Origin: Lonepinella sp042485795
GTDB lineage: Bacteria > Pseudomonadota > Gammaproteobacteria > Enterobacterales > Pasteurellaceae
DNA: 64,000 bases
Reading direction: 5' to 3'
Assembly: GCF_042485795.1 (NCBI RefSeq)
Contig: NZ_CP169368.1
Span: 186,001-250,000, forward strand
A model generated the notes under the pieces. It had not been told where the DNA came from. It was given only the letters and a program-made list of their open reading frames with translations, and ran no database searches. Made by a program: the position numbers and the translations under genes. Positions 39,589 through 48,898 of the stretch are shown here, in pieces. The first letter of the stretch is position 1. Each line of letters begins with the position of its first letter.

Positions 39589-40539
39589 ATGATTAACGCT
39601 TTTTCCCTTGAAAACGCTCGCCTAACTCGTTTAGAGGATGACGATAATGGTGCATTAAATAGTGCCATTTGGATCGACTTACTTGAACCATCTATTGAAG
39701 AACGCGAGGCTTTGCAAGAAAGTTTAGACCAAAACCTTGCCAGTTTTCTTGACTTAGAAGATATCGAAGCATCTGCACGTTTTTTCGAAGATGAAGACGG
39801 TTTACACTTGCACTCATTCTTTTATTGTGAAGATGAAAATGATTATGCAGCTTTGGCTTCAGTAGCCTTTACTATTCGAGACGGTCGTTTATTTACCTTG
39901 CGAGATCGTGAATTGCCAGCATTTCGTTTGTATCGTATGCGTTCTCGTTATCAGCGTTTAGATGAATGTAATGCTTACGAAGTGCTGTTAGATTTAATTG
40001 AAACTAAAATTGAGCAATTAGCCGATGTGATTGAAAATGTGTATGCGGAATTGGAAAAATTAAGCCGTATTATTTTAGAAGGGAAACAAGGCAAAGCCTT
40101 TGATGAAGCGTTAGCAACTTTAACCGAACAAGAAGATACCAGTTCGAAAGTGCGTTTATGTTTAATGGATACCCAACGTGCATTAAGTTTTTTAGTCCGT
40201 AAAACTCGTTTGCCAGCCACTCAGTTAGAACAAGCTCGTGAGATCTTACGAGATATTGAGTCCTTGCAACCGCATAATGAGTCTTTATTCCAAAAGGTCA
40301 ACTTCTTAATGCAAGCCGCTATGGGTTATATCAATATTGAGCAGAATAAAATTATGAAATTCTTCTCCGTAGTGTCTGTTATGTTCCTACCTGCTACATT
40401 AGTTGCTTCCACTTACGGTATGAACTTTGAATTTATGCCAGAACTGCATTTTGAATATGGTTATCCTATGGCTATCGGCATGATGATTGTCGCTGCACTT
40501 TCGCCTTATATTTATTTTAAACGCAAGGGCTGGTTATAA
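39589..40539 (+). CDS. corA: Magnesium/cobalt transporter CorA
   Basis: Pentameric magnesium channel in the inner membrane. 316 residues exactly as in E. coli. A long cytoplasmic domain rich in acidic residues precedes two C-terminal membrane spans. The first span ends in the signature YGMNFEFMPEL, the GMN selectivity filter, and the C-terminus is basic (YFKRKGWL). Confidence 0.96.
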   Translation: MINAFSLENARLTRLEDDDNGALNSAIWIDLLEPSIEEREALQESLDQNLASFLDLEDIEASARFFEDEDGLHLHSFFYCEDENDYAALASVAFTIRDGRLFTLRDRELPAFRLYRMRSRYQRLDECNAYEVLLDLIETKIEQLADVIENVYAELEKLSRIILEGKQGKAFDEALATLTEQEDTSSKVRLCLMDTQRALSFLVRKTRLPATQLEQAREILRDIESLQPHNESLFQKVNFLMQAAMGYINIEQNKIMKFFSVVSVMFLPATLVASTYGMNFEFMPELHFEYGYPMAIGMMIVAALSPYIYFKRKGWL

Positions 40540-40631
40540 GCCTAAAAGTGCGGTTGTTTTCGGGCGTTTTTTAACGCCCGTTCGCTTTTTATGTTACAAT
40601 CATGTAAATTTTATTTTATTAAGAAAAAATT

Positions 40632-41195
40632 ATGTCAAGAGAAAAGAAAAGTCGCCGAATCACGGATACCATGCCGATTCGTAAATCTGATAAAAAACCA
40701 GAAAAACCGCTGTTTGGTAAGAAACTATCACGTTATGAACTAGATGCAAAAGCTCGAGAAGAGAAAAGAAAACGCAAACATAAAGGATTGGCGACAGGCT
40801 CTCGCCATAGTGTGACAGATAATGTCAAACAAGCTCAAAGCACGGAACATAAAGATCCACGTATCGGTAGCCGTAAAAAAGTGCCATTGATTGTGGAATT
40901 TGTCAATAAACCAGAGCAAGGTAAAGTTATTCCAGCGGTCAAAACTGAACCAAAATCCACCGCACTTGATCCGATGTTAGAGCTAACCCAGTTAGAAAAT
41001 AATGAATGCTTAAATGATCTGTTAGATCAATTAGATGCGGGGAAAGTGCTAAATGCTGAAGATCAAAAATTCGTGGACGAATGTCTAGATCGTATTGCTC
41101 AATTAATGGACGAACTCGGCATTGATGATGAAGATGAAAGTGAAGATGATTTATACCGCACTTTCGAGAAAATTGATATTAACCAGTTTAAATAA
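40632..41195 (+). CDS. yihI: Der GTPase-activating protein YihI
   Basis: 187 residues. A very basic N-terminal half (MSREKKSRRITDTMP, EEKRKRKHKGLATGSRHS) precedes an acidic C-terminal half (DELGIDDEDESEDD) with the conserved LNDLLDQLDAGKVL. This is the layout of YihI, which stimulates the GTPase Der and slows late 50S assembly. Its stop overlaps the next start by one base (TAATG), and hemN follows, as in E. coli. Confidence 0.92.
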   Translation: MSREKKSRRITDTMPIRKSDKKPEKPLFGKKLSRYELDAKAREEKRKRKHKGLATGSRHSVTDNVKQAQSTEHKDPRIGSRKKVPLIVEFVNKPEQGKVIPAVKTEPKSTALDPMLELTQLENNECLNDLLDQLDAGKVLNAEDQKFVDECLDRIAQLMDELGIDDEDESEDDLYRTFEKIDINQFK

Positions 41196-41623
41196 TGACA
41201 ACGATTTTACTTATTCTAGGCACTCTCATTCTACTTGCGATGACGGTTTATGCCATTTATTTATTAATCCAATTACGCAAACAAAAGCGTTTATTCACAC
41301 AAGCTAAACTGGCTCGCATGAACCGCATTAAGGAAAGTGTAACGATTATTGCCAAAGCTATGCTAGTTGGTGATTGTAACCATTCCGAAGGGGTTATTCG
41401 ACTTAAGATGTTGCTTGATCCCTTAGGACAAAAACGTCTTGTGGATTATTCTGCTATGTGGCAACTGTATGAAATCGTACAAGATATGCCAACCCACGAG
41501 GCTCGTAAAGCACTGAAGAAAAATGAACGAATGCGATTAGATCTACACCGAGAAAGCAAAGAAAGCGAGCTGGAACAACACATTAAACTTGAAATTCAAC
41601 AATTACTTGAAGATATTAAATAG
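41195..41623 (+). CDS. DUF2489-family membrane-anchored protein
   Basis: 142 residues. One N-terminal membrane span (residues 4-26) is followed by a cytoplasmic, helix-rich domain with the conserved GDCNHSEGVIRLKMLLD and YEIVQDMPTHEARKALKKNER, matching DUF2489. Function is unknown. It is coupled to yihI by TAATG, and hemN begins 2 bases after its stop, so the three form one operon. Confidence 0.85.
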   Translation: MTTILLILGTLILLAMTVYAIYLLIQLRKQKRLFTQAKLARMNRIKESVTIIAKAMLVGDCNHSEGVIRLKMLLDPLGQKRLVDYSAMWQLYEIVQDMPTHEARKALKKNERMRLDLHRESKESELEQHIKLEIQQLLEDIK

Positions 41624-41625
41624 CC

Positions 41626-42993
41626 ATGAGTGAAATTACTTGGGATCACAATCTTATCCAGAAATATAACCATTCTGGACCACGTTACACTTCCTACCCA
41701 ACGGCTTTAGAATTTAATGAAAGCTATACTAATGATGATTTCAAGGTGGCAGCAGCACGTTATCCTGAACGCCCCCTTTCATTGTATGTACATATTCCTT
41801 TTTGCCATAAACTTTGCTATTTCTGCGGTTGTAATAAGGTCATCACTCGTCACCAACACAAAGCCGATATTTATTTGGATTATGTAGAACAGGAAATTAA
41901 AACACGTGCGGCATTATTCCAACACCGTCTTGTGACGCAAATTCACTGGGGTGGTGGCACACCAACTTATTTGAGTGAACAACAATCTGCACGTTTAATG
42001 CAAATGCTCACCGATCACTTCAAGATCGCCGATAATGCCGAAATTTCTATTGAAATGGATCCACGTGAGATTGAACTTTCCATGTTGGCTCATTTACGCA
42101 AAATCGGCTTTAATCGCATTAGTATGGGCGTGCAAGATTTTAATAAAGAGGTCCAAAAAGCGGTGAATCGTGAGCAAGATGAAGCGTTCATTCAAGCCTT
42201 GCTTATGCGTGCCAAAGAACTCGGTTTTCAATCGACTAACCTAGATTTAATCTATGGTTTGCCATTGCAAAGCGTAGAAAGTTTTATGTTTACTTTGCAA
42301 AAAGTCATAGAGCTTGATCCTGATCGTTTAAGTGTATTTAATTACGCTCACTTGCCCGCTCGTTTTGCTGGTCAGGCAAAAATTAAAGATCACCAGTTGC
42401 CAACTCCAGAAACTAAGCTGACGATTTTACAAAAAACCATAGAAACCTTAGGCAACGCAGGTTATAAATTTATCGGCATGGATCATTTTGCTAAACCTGA
42501 TGATGAGTTGGCGATTGCACAAAATAAAGGTATTTTACACCGCAATTTCCAAGGCTATACCACCCAAGAAGAATGTGATTTGCTCGGCTTAGGCGTATCG
42601 GCAATCAGTTTGTTAGGCGATACTTACGCCCAAAACCAAAAAGAAATCAAACGCTATTATACAGACGTAGATAGCACAGGTATTGCCTTACATAAAGGCT
42701 TGGTGTTGAGCCAAGAAGATTGCTTACGCCGTGATGTCATTAAGGCGTTAATTTGTAATTTTAAATTAGATTTCGCCAACATTGAGAAACAATACCAAAT
42801 TGATTTTAATACCCATTTTGCGGAAGATTTAGCATTACTGACTCCACTCGTAAAAGATGGTTTAGTGCAAGTTAGCAAAAGCGGTATTCAGGTATCTTCC
42901 ACTGGTCGCTTGTTAATTCGTAATATTTGCTTGTGCTTTGATACTTATTCACGCCAGCAAGCAAGAAGACAACAGTTTTCAAGAATTATTTAA
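41626..42993 (+). CDS. hemN: Oxygen-independent coproporphyrinogen III oxidase HemN
   Basis: Radical-SAM enzyme that decarboxylates coproporphyrinogen III without oxygen. 455 residues (E. coli 457). The N-terminal YNHSGPRYTSYPTA, the cluster-binding CHKLCYFCGC (CxxxCxxC plus C) near residues 61-70, and WGGGTPTYLS are true HemN features rather than HemW. Together with hemG this gives the cell an anaerobic haem route. Confidence 0.96.
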   Translation: MSEITWDHNLIQKYNHSGPRYTSYPTALEFNESYTNDDFKVAAARYPERPLSLYVHIPFCHKLCYFCGCNKVITRHQHKADIYLDYVEQEIKTRAALFQHRLVTQIHWGGGTPTYLSEQQSARLMQMLTDHFKIADNAEISIEMDPREIELSMLAHLRKIGFNRISMGVQDFNKEVQKAVNREQDEAFIQALLMRAKELGFQSTNLDLIYGLPLQSVESFMFTLQKVIELDPDRLSVFNYAHLPARFAGQAKIKDHQLPTPETKLTILQKTIETLGNAGYKFIGMDHFAKPDDELAIAQNKGILHRNFQGYTTQEECDLLGLGVSAISLLGDTYAQNQKEIKRYYTDVDSTGIALHKGLVLSQEDCLRRDVIKALICNFKLDFANIEKQYQIDFNTHFAEDLALLTPLVKDGLVQVSKSGIQVSSTGRLLIRNICLCFDTYSRQQARRQQFSRII

Positions 42994-42997
42994 CATT

Positions 42998-43193
42998 GCC
43001 CCCCTCAGCCCTTTGGGCAGCTCCCCCCGCAAGCAGGGGGAGCGAAAGGGGAGAATATACCGCATTGTTCAATATTTGCCTTTAAACTTCGCTTTTTAAA
43101 GAGGAAAATTTATTAATCGCTTTTTTAGGTCGTGATGATTAATTTTCGCTCCCCCTGCTTGCGGGGGGAGCTGCCCAAAGGGCTGAGGGGGGC
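42998..43193. repeat. Perfect 50-bp inverted repeat filling the hemN-amtB gap
   Basis: The arms at 42998-43047 and 43144-43193 are exact reverse complements over 50 bases, around a 96-base AT-rich centre. Each arm contains two smaller hairpins (GCCC-TTT-GGGC and TCCCCCC-GCAAGC-AGGGGGA). They are related to the copy at 18632-18680. As the genes on both sides converge, the element may act as a two-way terminator. Confidence 0.9.
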
Positions 43194-43201
43194 TTGCCTA
43201 A

Positions 43202-44500
43202 CTACTCAATACGTTCCCCATGTAACACCAAGTCTAGCCCTTTGCGTTCATCATCATAATCAACACGCAAGCCAATCGTCTTATCAATGATTTTTAGAAT
43301 AATAAAACTCCCCACTGCACTATAAGCCACAGTAATCAATACGCTTTCAATTTGTAACCAAAGTGTGGTATCTGTAGCTGAAATATCGGTAGAAACAAAT
43401 ACGCCTGTTAATACTGCACCAACAATGCCACCCAGACCATGAATTCCAAAGGCATCAAGCGTATCATCATAACCTAACCAATATTTTAATTTGGTTGCTC
43501 CGACAAAACAGATTGCACTGGTGATCACCCCAATAAATAACGCACTTTGTATCGAAACAAAACCAGCAGCAGGCGTAATACCCACTAACCCTGCGATTGC
43601 TCCTGAAGCTAAACCTAATGCAGAGGGTTTATGTTTACAACAAACTTCAATTAAAATCCAAGTTAACGCTGCTGCAGCTGTAGCAACTTGTGTGGTAGCT
43701 AATGCCATTCCAGCACGTGCATCTGCGGCTAAAGCAGAACCTGCATTGAAACCAAACCAACCAACCCATAACATTGCCATACCAATTAAAGTTAATACAA
43801 GGTTATGTGGAGCCATGACTTCACGCCCATAGCCGACACGTTTACCAATCATAATAGCAGCCATTAAACCTGCAACCCCAGCGTTAATATGAATGACTGT
43901 TCCGCCCGCATAATCTAATACACCATCAGAAGCTAACCAACCATCTAATCCCCACACCCAATGAGCGGTTGGTACATAAATGAATAATGACCAAAAACCG
44001 ACAAATAATAAGAGTGCAGAAAACTTCATACGTTCCGCAAATGCCCCTGTAATAATAGCTCCAGCAATAATCGCAAATGCCATTTGGAAGATCATAAATA
44101 CCGCTTCTGGAATCGTGCCAGCCCCAGGGTAAATGGTGCCTAACCCTTTTTCACTAAACAAATCTAAACCTTGTAAGAAAAAGCGATCCGTTCCACCTAA
44201 AAAACCCGTATTTTCAGTGAATGCTAAACTATAACCAAAGCACACCCAAATCACCCCGATTAAACAGGCAACCGACATACTTTGCATCATCGTAGCAAGC
44301 ACGTTTTTCTTACGTACCATGCCTGAATAAAATAAGGCAAGTCCAGGTAATGTCATAAATAACACCAAAATTGCCGAAATCATCACCCAAGTAGTATCAC
44401 CTGAATTAAGTTCAGATAGCGGTCTAAGCCATTCTTCCGTACTGGCGGCTGCCATCATTGGGAAAATCACAATCCCCATCATTAATAACCATTTACGCAT
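43202..44500 (-). CDS. amtB: Ammonium transporter AmtB
   Basis: Trimeric ammonia channel of the inner membrane. 432 residues from the ATG at 44500; the upstream TTG frame contains the ribosome site GGGAG and is not the start. It has a signal-like first helix (to MMAAA-STEE), then eleven spans. Pore residues are visible: twin histidines in PTAHWVWG and GIHGLGGIVGA, and the phenylalanine gate in FQMAFAIIAGA. It is downstream of glnK in an operon. Confidence 0.95.
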   Translation of the reverse strand: MRKWLLMMGIVIFPMMAAASTEEWLRPLSELNSGDTTWVMISAILVLFMTLPGLALFYSGMVRKKNVLATMMQSMSVACLIGVIWVCFGYSLAFTENTGFLGGTDRFFLQGLDLFSEKGLGTIYPGAGTIPEAVFMIFQMAFAIIAGAIITGAFAERMKFSALLLFVGFWSLFIYVPTAHWVWGLDGWLASDGVLDYAGGTVIHINAGVAGLMAAIMIGKRVGYGREVMAPHNLVLTLIGMAMLWVGWFGFNAGSALAADARAGMALATTQVATAAAALTWILIEVCCKHKPSALGLASGAIAGLVGITPAAGFVSIQSALFIGVITSAICFVGATKLKYWLGYDDTLDAFGIHGLGGIVGAVLTGVFVSTDISATDTTLWLQIESVLITVAYSAVGSFIILKIIDKTIGLRVDYDDERKGLDLVLHGERIE

Positions 44501-44527
44501 TGTTTGCTCTCCCAAAAAATAAAAAAT

Positions 44528-44866
44528 TTACACCGCACTTTCGTCAACTTCGCCTGTGCGAATACGAATAACACGTTCCACTGGCTTAACAAAAATTTTG
44601 CCATCGCCGATCTTGCCTGATTGTGCTGCACAACAAATTGTTTCAATAACCTGTTCCACTGCATCGTCAGTCACCACAATATCAAGTTGAATTTTGGGCA
44701 AGAAATCTATCATATATTCTGCCCCACGATATAATTCAGTATGTCCTTTTTGACGACCTACGCCTTTTACTTCAAGTATCGTCATGCCGTGAATACCAAT
44801 ACTATTTAACGCATCTCGCACGTCATCTAAACGAAAAGGTTGAATGATTGCTGTGATTTGTTTCAT
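44528..44866 (-). CDS. glnK: Nitrogen regulatory protein P-II (GlnK/GlnB)
   Basis: Trimeric signal protein that senses 2-oxoglutarate and ATP and plugs AmtB. 112 residues from MKQITAIIQPF; AGGAGA lies just upstream. The T-loop with the uridylylated tyrosine is GHTELYRGAEYMIDF (Y51), and GDGKIFVKPVERVIRIRTGE forms the B/C-loops. Linkage to amtB argues for GlnK, although the sequence alone does not separate it from GlnB. Confidence 0.93.
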   Translation of the reverse strand: MKQITAIIQPFRLDDVRDALNSIGIHGMTILEVKGVGRQKGHTELYRGAEYMIDFLPKIQLDIVVTDDAVEQVIETICCAAQSGKIGDGKIFVKPVERVIRIRTGEVDESAV

Positions 44867-45009
44867 TTTGCTTTCTCCTGTGTAGTTAAAGATTGGATAT
44901 ATTTTAAGCAAAACATACCCGCCATAGCTGACTAGCCATAAAACTAGAGTAAGCTACGGTAATTTAAGAAAACAGAAATCAATTAAAGAAAAGATCTTTG
45001 GAGAGAAAT

Positions 45010-45043
45010 CTGTTCCCTTGCGGTGACTACCACTAAGGAACAG
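45010..45043 (-). terminator. Hairpin downstream of asnA
   Basis: CTGTTCC..CTT pairs with AAG..GGAACAG, with an inner GGTG/CCAC pair. No T-run follows on the minus strand, so termination is uncertain; it may stabilise the asnA mRNA. Confidence 0.4.
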
Positions 45044-45099
45044 ACCTTAGCGTTAGTCTTAATTTAAATTAAAATTATCGCTATTCATGATAAGTTAAA

Positions 45100-46092
45100 T
45101 TAAAGAATATGTTTAAATTCAGCCAATACATCTTTTGGCCATACGCTTGATTGTACTTCGCCAATATGATGTTTTTGTAATAACAACATCACTAAACGAG
45201 ATTGACCAATACCACCACCGATAGATAACGGCATACGACCATTAATTAAATCTTGGTGCCAATCAAATTTTAAACGATCTTCATCATTAGTAATGGCTAA
45301 CTGTTTACGCAATGCAGTTTCATCAACTCGAATCCCCATTGAAGAAAGCTCAAAAGCACGTTCCAATACTGGATTCCAGACTAAAATATCACCGTTTAAA
45401 CCTTTGTATTCACCCTCAGAAACCGTTGTCCAGTCATCATAATCTGGTGCACGACCATCATGTGGTTTACCATCAGACAACACGCCACCGATACCAATTA
45501 AGAACACCGCTCCATATTTTTTACAAATCTCGTTTTCACGTTCTTTATCGGTCATGTTTGGATATTCTTTCACTAAATCTTCGGAATGAACAAAAGTAAT
45601 TTCTTTTGGTAGGAAAGATTTCAAACCAAATTTCTCATCTACTGCTTTTTCCGTTTCTAAAATAGCTGCATAAATAGAACGAACCGTTTCTTTTAAGAAA
45701 GCTAGGTTACGGCGACCTGCTGGAATGACTTTTTCCCAGTCCCATTGATCAACATAAACTGAGTGAGTTTGATCTAAACTATCTTCATCTGGGCGTAATG
45801 CTTTCATGTGTACAAACAACCCTTCACCTTCTGCAAAGCCAAAACGAGCTAAAGTATGACGTTTCCATTTGGCAAGGGAATGAACGACTTCAAAAGATAC
45901 CCCGTCTATCATTTTTACATTTACTTGAACTGCTTTTTCTTTACCTGATAAATTATCTTGAATACCATTACCCACTTGGCTTAATATTGGACCTTGAACT
46001 TCAACCAAACCTAAATGTTCAGCTAATTTTTCAGTAAATGTGTTCTTAGCAAAGCTAATTTCTTGTTGCTGTAAAATAAATGATTTTTTCAT
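45100..46092 (-). CDS. asnA: Aspartate-ammonia ligase AsnA
   Basis: Makes asparagine from aspartate, ammonium and ATP, with a class II aminoacyl-tRNA-synthetase fold. 330 residues as in E. coli. Conserved stretches include VEVQGPILSQVGNGIQDNLSG, VHSLAKWKRHTLA, VYVDQWDWEKVI and the motif-3-like GGGIGQSRLVMLLL. It is divergent from its regulator gene asnC, and near amtB-glnK. Confidence 0.97.
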   Translation of the reverse strand: MKKSFILQQQEISFAKNTFTEKLAEHLGLVEVQGPILSQVGNGIQDNLSGKEKAVQVNVKMIDGVSFEVVHSLAKWKRHTLARFGFAEGEGLFVHMKALRPDEDSLDQTHSVYVDQWDWEKVIPAGRRNLAFLKETVRSIYAAILETEKAVDEKFGLKSFLPKEITFVHSEDLVKEYPNMTDKERENEICKKYGAVFLIGIGGVLSDGKPHDGRAPDYDDWTTVSEGEYKGLNGDILVWNPVLERAFELSSMGIRVDETALRKQLAITNDEDRLKFDWHQDLINGRMPLSIGGGIGQSRLVMLLLQKHHIGEVQSSVWPKDVLAEFKHIL

Positions 46093-46270
46093 TGTTTAAA
46101 TACCTTTTTTATTATGTGAGTACGTTTTTCGCATCTTGCGTAACGCTTGTTGCATATTATTTAATATTACAAGTATAATTTTCAATACTTTTTACGAAAT
46201 TTTCTATATAATGCAGAAAATATTCAAATTAACAATTATAATTTTAGATAAAATCTAATACGGAGCCGCT

Positions 46271-46723
46271 ATGCAAACCATCGATAACTTAGATCAACAA
46301 ATTTTGCGTGTTTTAACTAAAGATGCACGTACACCTTATGCCGAAATGGCAAAAAAATTCGGGGTCAGCCCTGGCACAATTCATGTTCGCGTAGAAAAAA
46401 TGCGACAGTCTGGTATTATTGAGGGAACCAAAGTACGTATTAATGAACGTAAATTAGGTTATGACGTATGCTGTTTCATTGGCATTATCCTAAAATCAGC
46501 CAAAGATTACGATAAAGTCATTCGTAAACTCGAGAGTTTTGATGAAGTCGTGGAAGCCTATTACACCACGGGGAATTATTCCATTTTCATCAAAGTAATG
46601 ACCCATACGATCGCAGAATTACACTCTGTGCTTGCGACTAAGATCCAATTAATTGATGAGATCCAGTCCACAGAAACATTAATTTCAATGCAAAATCCTA
46701 TTTTGCGTGATATTAGACCGTAA
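46271..46723 (+). CDS. asnC: Transcriptional regulator AsnC
   Basis: Lrp/AsnC-family activator of asnA that responds to asparagine. 150 residues. The helix-turn-helix is MAKKFGVSPGTIHVRVEKM at residues 26-44, followed by the RAM ligand domain (VEAYYTTGNYSIFIKV). The divergent asnA-asnC layout is that of E. coli; the 178-base gap should hold the AsnC site. Confidence 0.95.
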   Translation: MQTIDNLDQQILRVLTKDARTPYAEMAKKFGVSPGTIHVRVEKMRQSGIIEGTKVRINERKLGYDVCCFIGIILKSAKDYDKVIRKLESFDEVVEAYYTTGNYSIFIKVMTHTIAELHSVLATKIQLIDEIQSTETLISMQNPILRDIRP

Positions 46724-46743
46724 CCGATTGATAAAAATAAAAA

Positions 46744-46766
46744 AGTGCGGTGTAAAATACCGCACT
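46744..46766. terminator. Paired-uptake-signal terminator between asnC and ydcH
   Basis: AGTGCGGT / ACCGCACT with a 7-base loop between two convergent genes, followed by ATTATCTCTTTT. Confidence 0.75.
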
Positions 46767-46780
46767 ATTATCTCTTTTAG

Positions 46781-46996
46781 CTATTCACTTGCCTTTTTCA
46801 AAATCGCATACATTTCATCTTTTAAGCGTAATTTTTCTTTTTTAAGTTCCTCTACTTCTGTGGGAGTGGCAAGTTCAATATTACTCTCAATATTTTTGAC
46901 ACGTTGGTCCAACGCATTGTGTTCATCAAACAAACGTGCAAAGTGAGCATCTTCAGTTTTTAGCTTAGTAATTAAATCACGAAATTCTGGAAACAT
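46781..46996 (-). CDS. YdcH/DUF465-family small coiled-coil protein
   Basis: 71 residues, charged and helical, with the DUF465 pattern: FPEFRDLITKLK, FDEHNALDQRV and EELKKEKLRLKDEM near the end. The E. coli homologue YdcH has no proven role. A textbook CRP site lies 65 bases upstream. It follows slyX on the same strand but probably has its own promoter. Confidence 0.87.
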   Translation of the reverse strand: MFPEFRDLITKLKTEDAHFARLFDEHNALDQRVKNIESNIELATPTEVEELKKEKLRLKDEMYAILKKASE

Positions 46997-47060
46997 AGTT
47001 TTCTCCTAAATATAGTTTGTAATGAATAACTTCATTGTAATCTAAAATAAATCAAAAAAA

Positions 47061-47076
47061 TGTGAAGTCAGTCACA
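47061..47076. promoter_or_regulatory. Consensus CRP site upstream of the ydcH-like gene
   Basis: TGTGA-AGTCAG-TCACA, a perfect symmetric CRP site with A/T on both flanks. It ends 4 bases short of the slyX stop codon and lies 65 bases before the ydcH-like start. Confidence 0.7.
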
Positions 47077-47079
47077 TAT

Positions 47080-47292
47080 TTAATAATGTGGCGGCAGAGT
47101 TTCTTCCGCCTGAGTTGCCAAATTTGACGGTTGCATATCTTTTAGTTTATTGGCTAAATAACGTAATTGGGTTTGCATTTTATCCATGGTAAATTGTTGC
47201 TCAACTAGAGCTTGATTTAATTCTTCTAACAAATTGTCTTGAAAAGTCAATTTCAATTCTAATTCTTCAATACGCTTTTCTATACTTTGCAT
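47080..47292 (-). CDS. slyX: SlyX-family protein
   Basis: 70 residues, almost all one coiled coil (IEKRIEELELKLTFQDNLLEELNQAL), with a short proline-containing tail ending ETLPPHY, the SlyX signature. Its function is not established. It is divergent from the FKBP lipoprotein gene, the same arrangement as slyX and fkpA/slyD in E. coli. Confidence 0.92.
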   Translation of the reverse strand: MQSIEKRIEELELKLTFQDNLLEELNQALVEQQFTMDKMQTQLRYLANKLKDMQPSNLATQAEETLPPHY

Positions 47293-47392
47293 AATTCATC
47301 TCTTAATCTTTATTAGCGAATGTCAAGATTTGACAAAACGCTCCAAGCACTATAATCTAACGTTGTTATTTTAACCTATAAAGGATAGCAAA

Positions 47393-48163
47393 ATGCTAAA
47401 AATCAAAAAAATTTCCACCCTTGCATTATTAATTGGTGCAGCCGTGGCAACAACAGCTTGTAATGAAGAAACAAAATCAACTCCAGCAAAAACCTCACCA
47501 GCAACGCAAACCGAAGTAACTAATAGTGATTTAAAAGATAATTCTTATGCGGTAGGCGTATTATTTGGTACCGATCTAAAAGGTGTGATTGAAGCCCAAA
47601 AAGAACTTATTACCTATGATCAAGACAAATTATTAGTTGGTTTAAAAGACGCATTAAATGGCAAAATCGATTTAAATAATCCAGAATTAGGTAATACATT
47701 GAAAGCTCTGGATGAAACATTAAAAGTACAAGCCCAAAAGAAAGCAGATGAACAAGCTCAACAGGCACTGCAAGAAGGGGCAAAATTTGTGGCTGAATTC
47801 AAGAAAAAAGATGACGTAAAAGAAACCCAATCTGGCTTGATCTATCATATTGAGAAAGCTGGTGACGGCGTTGCGATCAAACCAGAAGATACCATTAAAG
47901 TACATTACACAGGTAAATTACCAAACGGTACGGTATTTGATAGCTCAGTAGAACGTGGCGAACCTGTTGAATTTGTCTTAAATCAATTAATTCCAGGTTG
48001 GATTGAAGGTTTACAATTAATCAAAAAAGGCGGAAAAATTGAATTAGTCATTCCACCAGCATTAGCTTATGGCGAGCAAGCTATGGGACAAATTCCTGCT
48101 AATTCAACACTTTATTTTGAACTTGAAGTGCTAGATGTAAAACCAACTAAGTCTGCAAAATAA
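47393..48163 (+). CDS. fkpA: FKBP-type peptidyl-prolyl isomerase lipoprotein (FkpA-like)
   Basis: 256 residues. A lipoprotein signal with cysteine at residue 23 (ATTAC) is followed by a spacer, an FKBP_N dimerisation domain (about residues 45-140), and the FKBP catalytic domain with VHYTGKLPNGTVFDSSVERGEP and LIPGWIEGLQLIKKGGK. E. coli FkpA is periplasmic and soluble, so lipid anchoring here is a difference, shared with other Pasteurellaceae. It probably aids folding in the periplasm. Confidence 0.9.
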   Translation: MLKIKKISTLALLIGAAVATTACNEETKSTPAKTSPATQTEVTNSDLKDNSYAVGVLFGTDLKGVIEAQKELITYDQDKLLVGLKDALNGKIDLNNPELGNTLKALDETLKVQAQKKADEQAQQALQEGAKFVAEFKKKDDVKETQSGLIYHIEKAGDGVAIKPEDTIKVHYTGKLPNGTVFDSSVERGEPVEFVLNQLIPGWIEGLQLIKKGGKIELVIPPALAYGEQAMGQIPANSTLYFELEVLDVKPTKSAK

Positions 48164-48174
48164 ATAAAATTCAC

Positions 48175-48211
48175 ACCGCACTTTTTATCTGGATTGGATT
48201 AAAAGTGCGGT
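48175..48211 (+). terminator. Paired-uptake-signal terminator after fkpA
   Basis: ACCGCACTTTT / AAAAGTGCGGT, 11 bp, followed by TATTTATTT. yheO starts 20 bases later, so some read-through is likely. Confidence 0.7.
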
Positions 48212-48231
48212 TATTTATTTGAGAAAAACCA

Positions 48232-48897
48232 ATGCTAAGTGAAAAACACCCTTTTACCGATGAAGATCGGACGATTTTGACTTCCTATAAAGCTGTAGTG
48301 GAAGGTGTGAGTGCATTAATTGGAAGTCACTGTGAAATTGTTTTACATTCATTAGAAGATTTTGAACATTCTGCGATTTATATTGCAAATGGACATAATA
48401 CTAATCGTCAGGTCGGTTCACCACTGACCGATCGTGCCTTGCAATCGTTGCATAACATGAAAAACGAAAGCGTTTCTAAACCTTATTTTACCCAAACGAA
48501 AAGTGGCAGTTTAATGAAATCGGTGACTATCGCAATTCGTAATAGCAAGCAACGAATTATCGGTTTATTGTGTATTAACATTAATTTAGATGTCCCCGTT
48601 TCACAACTCCTACAAACTCTCATACCAGTGCTTGAATACGATGAAACATCAACGGTAAACTTTGCTAGTTCGGTTGAAGACTTAGTTATCCAAACGGTAG
48701 AAAAAACCATTGAGGAAGTCAATGCAGATCGGTTAGTTGCCAATAATAATAAAAACCGTCAAATCGTGGTTTCACTATACGAAAAAGGAATTTTTGATAT
48801 TAAAGATGCCATCAACCTTGTAGCTGAACGCCTTGATATTTCTCGCCATACGGTGTATCTCTATATTCGACAAGTCAAACAAGATCAAGAGGACTAA
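48232..48897 (+). CDS. yheO: YheO-family transcriptional regulator
   Basis: 221 residues. An N-terminal PAS-like (PAS_6) domain (about residues 10-130, with GSHCEIVLHSLED and GLLCININLD) precedes a C-terminal helix-turn-helix (AINLVAERLDISRHTVYLYIRQVK). E. coli YheO has the same plan and the same place ahead of tusDCB. Its target and signal are not known. The tusD start is 1 base after its stop. Confidence 0.9.
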   Translation: MLSEKHPFTDEDRTILTSYKAVVEGVSALIGSHCEIVLHSLEDFEHSAIYIANGHNTNRQVGSPLTDRALQSLHNMKNESVSKPYFTQTKSGSLMKSVTIAIRNSKQRIIGLLCININLDVPVSQLLQTLIPVLEYDETSTVNFASSVEDLVIQTVEKTIEEVNADRLVANNNKNRQIVVSLYEKGIFDIKDAINLVAERLDISRHTVYLYIRQVKQDQED

Positions 48898-48898
48898 T

